NCBI GenBank assembly: GCA_051748565.1
Contig: JBNJHN010000068.1
Location: 1-10,107, forward strand
From: SKPH01 sp051748565
GTDB taxonomy: Bacteria > Bacillota > Dethiobacteria > DTU022
DNA length: 10,107 bases
Direction of reading: 5' to 3'
In this document: positions 5,997-10,107 of the stretch, in pieces
Layout: each line of letters starts with the position of its first letter
Position numbering within the stretch: the stretch's first letter is position 1
Position numbers and translations under genes: made by a program
The notes under the pieces: model-generated
Seen by the model: only the letters and a program-made list of their open reading frames with translations
Told to the model about the DNA's origin: nothing
Databases searched by the model: none

Positions 5997-7589
5997 ATGC
6001 CGAAGAAGTTTAGTTTAATAATGATTCTGGTATTTTCGCTTTTCATTGTTGCATTTGCAATCGGGTGCGATGGTGACAACGGGACTGGTAACGGGGAAGA
6101 GGTTACCCCGCCTGATGAACCGACTGACAAGATTTTCATCATTGCCCGCGGAACAGATGCCAAGACTCTTGATTGCGGGTATGCCTATCATGAAGGTGAA
6201 ATCGACCTGATGTACCATCTTTATGACGGCCTGGTCCAATTCAAAGATGAAACCCTGGAGATTGAACCTGCTCTGGCCCTGGATTGGTCTGTATCTGAAG
6301 ATGGCCTGGTCTGGACTTTTAACCTGCGTGAAGGCGTTAAGTTTCACGATGGAACGGATTTTAATGCCGATGCTGTGGAATTCAGTTTTATGAGGATTCT
6401 TGACGAAGAACATCCATTTTACGGGCTGGGCGATCAGGGCCTGGCATATATGGATTGGCTGCTCGGAAGTGCTGTAGCTGAAGTAAGGGCAGTCGATGAT
6501 TATACAGTGGATTTTGTATTAAATGATGTTTTTGGTCCTTTCCTAACCTATATGGGTATCTATTCTCAGTATATTGTAAGCCCAACAGCTGTAGAAACAT
6601 ATGGTGAAGAATACTACCAAAACCCGGTGGGAACCGGCCCCTTCAAGTTTGATGAGTGGAGGATGGATGAATATGTCCAAATGTCTGCTTATGATGACTA
6701 CTGGGGAACGAAACCTGCTATCGACTCAATTATTTGGAAAGTCGTTCCTGACGAATCGACACGGCTGATGGAACTGCAGTCTAAAAATGTTCACGCCATA
6801 AAAACAATAGCACCTGCTCAGCTTGATACTATCCTGGCCAGTGACGAACTTGAACTGATGCAAATGGCCGGATCCAACCTTTTCTATGCAGCAATAAACC
6901 ATCAGGCAGTACCCTTTGACGATATCAGGGTGCGCCAGGCTTTTATGCACGCCATTGATTTTGATGCCTTAACGGAGACTCTCTATGAAGGGCTCGGAAC
7001 CCGGGCGATCAATCCTATGCCGCCGACCATATTTGGATTTAATCATGATGTTACACCCTATGCATACGATCCCGACAGGGCAAAGGAACTGCTGACAGAA
7101 GCCGGTTATCCTAATGGCTTTGCCACTGATATCCATGTCTTTGCCGAATCGAGAACCTACATCGGCAGGCCTGTTGACGCGGCAGAAATATTCAAGAGCG
7201 ACCTGGCCAAGGTTGGCATTGATGCCAATATTGTTGTAAATGAATGGGGAACCCATCGCAGCCTTCTGAGGGAACATGAGCACTCTGTCGGATTCATCGG
7301 CTGGTTTGATGTCCCTCATCCAAACAACTTCCTGAATCTGATGCTCTTGAGGGCTGTCAACAACCAGTATGAAAACCCGGAATTGAACGAGCTCTCGGAT
7401 AATGCTTTGGGAACCATCGATCGCAGCGAACAGGAAAGATATTATAAGGAAATGCAGGTGATATCTCACCGCGATGTGGCGGTTGTTCCGATCGCCCACA
7501 GCGACTACACTGCTGTTGTGCTTAAGGAAGTTAATGGCTTTGAACTTGACTCCCTGGGCAATGTTATAGCGCGAAATGTAAGTTTCTAA
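5997..7589 (+). CDS. Peptide-type ABC transporter substrate-binding lipoprotein (SBP family 5)
   Basis: This 530-residue extracytoplasmic receptor delivers solute to the BCDF transporter encoded upstream. It has a lipoprotein signal: basic PKK, a hydrophobic stretch at 6-20 and the lipobox AIGC with Cys24 as the lipidated residue. A flexible acidic linker (about 25-44, rich in G, E, P and D) follows. The family 5 fold is shown by 'EPALALDWSVSEDGLVWTF' near 90-108, 'LREGVKFHDGT' at 110-120, 'VGTGPFKFDEW' at 211-221 and 'VRQAFMHAID' at 312-321. 'GWFDVPHPNNF' at 435-445 falls where E. coli DppA has its GDNGDPDNF segment, which contacts the peptide amino end. Asp438 is a candidate for that contact, but the rest of the segment differs, so the ligand may not be a plain dipeptide. 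The ATG follows an atypical AAAGCGGGG with 7 bases between; an ATG at 5992 is out of frame. A strong hairpin follows the stop. Confidence 0.93.
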   Translation: MPKKFSLIMILVFSLFIVAFAIGCDGDNGTGNGEEVTPPDEPTDKIFIIARGTDAKTLDCGYAYHEGEIDLMYHLYDGLVQFKDETLEIEPALALDWSVSEDGLVWTFNLREGVKFHDGTDFNADAVEFSFMRILDEEHPFYGLGDQGLAYMDWLLGSAVAEVRAVDDYTVDFVLNDVFGPFLTYMGIYSQYIVSPTAVETYGEEYYQNPVGTGPFKFDEWRMDEYVQMSAYDDYWGTKPAIDSIIWKVVPDESTRLMELQSKNVHAIKTIAPAQLDTILASDELELMQMAGSNLFYAAINHQAVPFDDIRVRQAFMHAIDFDALTETLYEGLGTRAINPMPPTIFGFNHDVTPYAYDPDRAKELLTEAGYPNGFATDIHVFAESRTYIGRPVDAAEIFKSDLAKVGIDANIVVNEWGTHRSLLREHEHSVGFIGWFDVPHPNNFLNLMLLRAVNNQYENPELNELSDNALGTIDRSEQERYYKEMQVISHRDVAVVPIAHSDYTAVVLKEVNGFELDSLGNVIARNVSF

Positions 7590-7595
7590 TATTTT

Positions 7596-7625
7596 TCAGG
7601 GAGCAGGGGAACCCCTGCTCCCTGA
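7596..7625 (+). other. 14-bp perfect hairpin between lipoprotein and amidohydrolase genes, no U-run
   Basis: TCAGGGAGCAGGGG (7596-7609) and CCCCTGCTCCCTGA (7612-7625) are perfect complements with only AA between, so the RNA would form about 13 pairs with a small loop. The bases after it (CATCTTAC) are not a U-tract, and on the other strand the hairpin is followed by A residues, so it is not a standard intrinsic terminator in either direction. It begins 6 bases after the lipoprotein stop. A 3'-end stabiliser of the upstream message, or partial attenuation, is the likely role. Confidence 0.6.
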
Positions 7626-7657
7626 CATCTTACAAAACTGGAAGAAGGCTTATGTCA

Positions 7658-8863
7658 ATGGTCAAAGTTTTCAAGAATGCACTTCTTATAGATGGTACAG
7701 GCAAATCATCTCTGAAAAATGCAATACTGGCTGTTGCAAATGACAAAATAACCTTTGCAGGAATTGAAGAAAACTTTTCTCAACCGGATGGAGCTGAAGT
7801 AACAGATCTGGCCGGGAAAACAGTTATTCCCGGTTTAATTGACTGTCACATCCATATGGATCTGCACGGTATGGCCGATACGAATAATGAAAACTATGTC
7901 GAAGATAAACTCAGGGCGATCAGGACAGCAAACAATATGGAGAAAACCCTGCAAAAAGGGATAACAACAATTAGAAATGCCGGTAGTGTTAATCATATTG
8001 ATTTTGCCGTTAAGGCAGCTGTTGAAGCCGGTTGGTGCAGGGGCCCAAGGATCTATACATCCGGTCAGATCATCAGCATGACAGCAAGGGGCAATGACTA
8101 TTTTAAAGGTATGTACCGCGAAGCTGACGGTGTTGATGAAGTACGTAAGGCAGCACGCGAACAACTAAAAGCCGGAGCTGACTTTTTAAAAGTAATGGCT
8201 ACAGGAGCCTACATGAATCCCGGTGGAGTTCCCGGAGCTTCGCAATTTAATATTGATGAACTGAAAGTAATTGTTGAAGAAGCAGATAAACTGGGTCTGA
8301 GAGTTGCCGCCCATGCCCACGGAGCGGAAGGTATTATTAATGCACTCAAAGCCGGAGTTAAAACGATAGAACATGGTAGTTTTATCGATGATACCGGGAT
8401 AGAAATGATGCTTGAGAAAAATTGTTTTCTGGTACCTACTTATGTGGCCGGTTTTCATATTCTCGAAAATAGTAAGAGCGATGGTGTTCCTGAATTTATG
8501 ATCGAAAAAAATCTTGAAACCCGTAAAATAAGGGGTTCAAGCATTAAGAGAGCAATCGAAGCGGGAGTAAAGGTAGCTTTCGGTTCCGATGCCGGCACAA
8601 GCTATAATTTTCACGGGTTGAATGCCATGGAGCTGGTTTTATGGGTCAGAGAAGGTTTCATGACTCCTCTGGAAGCAATTTGCAGCGGTACCCGTATAGC
8701 AGCAGAGGCGTTAGGTGTCGAAGACCAAATCGGCACTCTTGAGACTGGCAAACTGGCAGACTTCATTATTGTAGACGGAGATCTATCAGTTTCCCTGGAT
8801 CCGCTTCTTAAGGGTATTGAGGCCGTTTACAAAGAAGGTAAAAAGGTGGCACTGTTGAATTAG
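7658..8863 (+). CDS. Metal-dependent amidohydrolase, COG1228 peptidase/imidazolonepropionase-like
   Basis: This is a cytoplasmic hydrolase of about 401 residues, with an N-terminal and C-terminal beta-sandwich around a TIM barrel. Numbered from the upstream ATG at 7652, all ligands of a binuclear metal site can be picked out: HIH (His66, His68) after 'VIPGLIDC', Lys180 in 'FLKVMATG' (expected to be carboxylated), His221 in 'AAHAHG', His241 in 'IEHG' and Asp313 in 'GSDAG'. The end 'GTLETGKLADFIIVDGD' is typical. Characterised relatives in COG1228 cleave Xaa-Pro or Xaa-Arg dipeptides and N-acyl amino acids, which matches a gene lying between a peptide importer and its regulator. At 144-149 the protein reads TARGND, where many relatives, as I recall, have TGGHG. 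I prefer ATG 7658, which has AAGG 9 bases upstream; ATG 7652 is only 3 bases from it. No promoter is visible between this gene and the lipoprotein gene. Confidence 0.87.
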   Translation: MVKVFKNALLIDGTGKSSLKNAILAVANDKITFAGIEENFSQPDGAEVTDLAGKTVIPGLIDCHIHMDLHGMADTNNENYVEDKLRAIRTANNMEKTLQKGITTIRNAGSVNHIDFAVKAAVEAGWCRGPRIYTSGQIISMTARGNDYFKGMYREADGVDEVRKAAREQLKAGADFLKVMATGAYMNPGGVPGASQFNIDELKVIVEEADKLGLRVAAHAHGAEGIINALKAGVKTIEHGSFIDDTGIEMMLEKNCFLVPTYVAGFHILENSKSDGVPEFMIEKNLETRKIRGSSIKRAIEAGVKVAFGSDAGTSYNFHGLNAMELVLWVREGFMTPLEAICSGTRIAAEALGVEDQIGTLETGKLADFIIVDGDLSVSLDPLLKGIEAVYKEGKKVALLN

Positions 8864-8879
8864 TTAAATTGTTATTGAA

Positions 8880-8888
8880 TGATATACT
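8880..8888 (+). promoter_or_regulatory. Possible extended -10 promoter before the regulator gene
   Basis: TGA followed by TATACT (8880-8888) fits an extended -10 element, about 57 bases ahead of the GTG start of the RpiR-type gene. No -35 hexamer stands at the right distance. It could give a low basal level of regulator independent of the operon promoter. Confidence 0.3.
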
Positions 8889-8944
8889 GTTTGCCCGATG
8901 CTCCCGCCAGTCATTGCGAATATAAAAAGAAAGGATAGTTGGCA

Positions 8945-9796
8945 GTGAATAATTCTCTGTTTGAGAGAATAACTGATAAAGGTTATCTTTTATCTCCAAA
9001 ACAGGCACAGCTGGCAAAATATATCATTGGCAATTATAAAACAGCGGCATTTCAAACGATTGCACAGATGGCAAGAGAAGCGGATGTAAGCGAAGCAACT
9101 GTTGTCAGACTGGCCATGTTTTTAGATTATTCCGGGTTTCCGGAAATGATGGAAGATTTACAGGCTATCGTTCAATATGAACTGAATGTATTCGAAACCA
9201 TTCGCCACACCTATAAGGGAGATGAGTTAAAACAGCTAAATATTCTGGAAACGGTCGTTAACAATGACCAGAGAAACATAACGAAACTTTTTGAAAGCGT
9301 TTCAATGAAAGATATAGAGGTTGTTGTTGATACCATCTGTCGATCTAACAAGGTTTATATAATAGGCTCCTACTCTTCAGGTTATCTTGCTCAATTCTTT
9401 GGATACAACCTGGCCAAGGTAAAAAAGAATGTTATTACGATGAGCAGGGACAGCACCGACGCTTATAATTCTTTTTTGTCATGCGACAAAAAAACTGCAG
9501 TTTTTATTTTCTCTTTTCCCCGCTATCCCCGAAAAATGCAGCTGCTGGCTGAAGCTTTCAGGAAAAAAGGGGCAACTATCATAGGCATAAGTGACAGCAT
9601 CCTTTCACCTATAAAAGCTTTTTCACATCATCTTCTCGCACTTCCACAGCAGTATACCTCCTTTTCCGATCCCGGTTGCTCCATTATGTTGCTGCTCCAG
9701 GCAATCATCATGGAATATATCTCCAGGGATCCGGTACAAACAGAAAAAAGCCTACAACTCTTTGATGAATATGTAGATCTAATCAAATTTTTATAG
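8945..9796 (+). CDS. RpiR/MurR-family transcriptional regulator (HTH_6 plus SIS domain)
   Basis: This is a 283-residue DNA-binding regulator. The N-terminal domain (about 1-77) is helical with a helix-turn-helix near 36-68 (TIAQMAREADVSEATVVRLA, then a 'YSGFPEM' turn), the standard RpiR opening. The C-terminal half (about 120-260) is an SIS domain, which in this family binds a phosphorylated sugar or similar ligand: 'VYIIGSYSSGYLA' near 137-149 forms the first strand and ligand loop, 'FIFSFPRYPRK' near 187-197 the second strand, and 'ATIIGISDS' near 210-218 the third. The GTG at 8945 is chosen because AAGGA ends 9 bases before it; a TTG at 8939 in the same frame would leave only 3 bases. It is the last gene of the operon, 81 bases after the amidohydrolase gene, and is the natural candidate to act at the palindrome at 1847-1870. 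Whether it represses or activates cannot be told. Confidence 0.9.
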   Translation: MNNSLFERITDKGYLLSPKQAQLAKYIIGNYKTAAFQTIAQMAREADVSEATVVRLAMFLDYSGFPEMMEDLQAIVQYELNVFETIRHTYKGDELKQLNILETVVNNDQRNITKLFESVSMKDIEVVVDTICRSNKVYIIGSYSSGYLAQFFGYNLAKVKKNVITMSRDSTDAYNSFLSCDKKTAVFIFSFPRYPRKMQLLAEAFRKKGATIIGISDSILSPIKAFSHHLLALPQQYTSFSDPGCSIMLLLQAIIMEYISRDPVQTEKSLQLFDEYVDLIKFL

Positions 9797-9798
9797 CT

Positions 9799-9847
9799 CT
9801 GAATTATCTTTAGGACATCTTTCCGGCAGATTTGAATGGTAATTCAG
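9799..9847 (+). other. Weak stem-loop after the regulator gene
   Basis: CTGAATTA (9799-9806) pairs perfectly with TAATTCAG (9840-9847), and a few further pairs extend the stem inward with a mismatch. It starts right after the regulator stop, where a terminator would be expected, but is AT-rich and lacks a U-run. The surrounding noncoding stretch (9797-9890) shows nothing else I can name. Confidence 0.25.
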
Positions 9848-9907
9848 GAATTAAAGTATCTTGAACAGTTTAGTTAATATCTGTAAGAGGGTTTGGTGGA
9901 AGGGCTA

Positions 9908-10003
9908 ATGCTGCAGACAGGTCAAGCCGACAAGTTGGTTTCAGCTGCCGGCATCATTCAGATCATCCAGGCTGAATTTGGAAATGTACAGACCAAGAAA
10001 TAA
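9908..10003 (+). CDS. Doubtful small ORF, 31 codons
   Basis: ATG 9908 opens a 31-residue frame, starting MLQTGQADKLVSAAGIIQII and ending in basic residues, with an amphipathic or hydrophobic middle. In-frame TTG (9893) and GTG (9896) could extend it slightly; a TAA at 9884-9886 limits it. GGAAGGG lies close upstream, closer than usual for this window. I do not recognise it. It ends one base before the stop of the minus-strand gene from the right edge, so the two would converge tail to tail. It could be a small protein, a remnant of a lost gene, or noncoding. Confidence 0.25.
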   Translation: MLQTGQADKLVSAAGIIQIIQAEFGNVQTKK

Positions 10004-10004
10004 G

Positions 10005-10107
10005 TTAATATTGCGGCAGCAGGTACTGCTGCCTTACTGCTTTGAAGTTTTCGACTGCCGGTGCGAAACGCTCTTCGATCTCCTGCGGGCTTAAGCCCTC
10101 TTCCAGG
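10005..10107 (-). CDS. C-terminal end of an unidentified minus-strand gene
   Basis: On the minus strand an open frame of 33 codons enters from the right edge and stops at TAA (complement of 10005-10007). It reads LEEGLSPQEIEERFAPAVEN, then a short stretch ending 'QYLLPQY'. The composition is protein-like: an acidic, amphipathic helix start 'LSPQEIEERF' and an aromatic or hydrophobic tail. No family can be named from this fragment. An 8-bp hairpin at 10015-10033 lies within its last codons. Confidence 0.6.
   Translation of the reverse strand, partial: LEEGLSPQEIEERFAPAVENFKAVRQQYLLPQY

Noticed and set aside
6969..7499. 176-codon minus-strand open frame inside the lipoprotein gene
   Set aside because: It is the antisense shadow of a clear family 5 binding protein, with no ribosome site or family resemblance. 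The same holds for the 132-codon frame at 6015-6413.
10015..10033. GGCAGCAG/CTGCTGCC hairpin as a terminator between convergent genes
   Set aside because: It lies within the last codons of the minus-strand gene, is explained by Gln-Gln and Leu-Leu codons, and lacks a U-run on either strand.

Overview
The window looks like a chromosomal segment from a Gram-positive, probably anaerobic bacterium of the Bacillota (class Clostridia). This is inferred, not proven. The grounds are strong AGGAGG-type ribosome sites, frequent TTG/GTG starts (three genes need TTG and one probably uses GTG), sigma-A-like promoter hexamers, a lipoprotein-anchored binding protein, an RpiR-type regulator, and a COG2403 GTPase-like protein common in anaerobic bacteria and archaea. 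No mobile element, CRISPR array, rRNA or tRNA was seen.

Left part (1-1658, minus strand). At the left edge is the N-terminal piece of a small protein resembling the ARPP-1/DUF6569 family. Upstream of it in the same direction is a complete 445-residue protein of the cyclic 2,3-diphosphoglycerate synthetase-like P-loop family (COG2403). The 189-base gap between them holds a perfect 12-bp inverted repeat, one arm of which contains the ribosome binding site of the left-edge gene.

Divergent control region (1659-1932). This AT-rich 274-base stretch carries two perfect inverted repeats with the same geometry (8-base spacers that both begin ATATTTT), a good sigma-A-type promoter reading right and overlapped by one of these repeats, and a direct repeat just after the predicted start of transcription.

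Central operon (1933-9796, plus strand). The order is: two Dpp/Opp permeases, two ATPases each with a C-terminal four-cysteine cluster, a family 5 binding lipoprotein, a binuclear metal amidohydrolase of the COG1228 peptidase-like group, and an RpiR/MurR-type regulator. Together this reads as a complete uptake-and-hydrolysis system. The lipoprotein captures a peptide-like solute outside the cell, the BCDF complex imports it with ATP, the cytoplasmic amidohydrolase cleaves an amide bond in it, and the regulator probably controls the set through the palindrome in the promoter. A 14-bp perfect hairpin without a U-run lies between the lipoprotein gene and the amidohydrolase gene and may set different mRNA levels for the two halves. 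The substrate is not readable from sequence. An SIS-domain regulator beside a peptide-type transporter raises the possibility of a sugar-linked or amino-sugar-linked peptide.

Right edge (9797-10107). After the regulator there is a noncoding stretch with a weak hairpin, a doubtful 31-codon ORF, and the C-terminal 33 codons of an unidentified minus-strand gene entering from the right.
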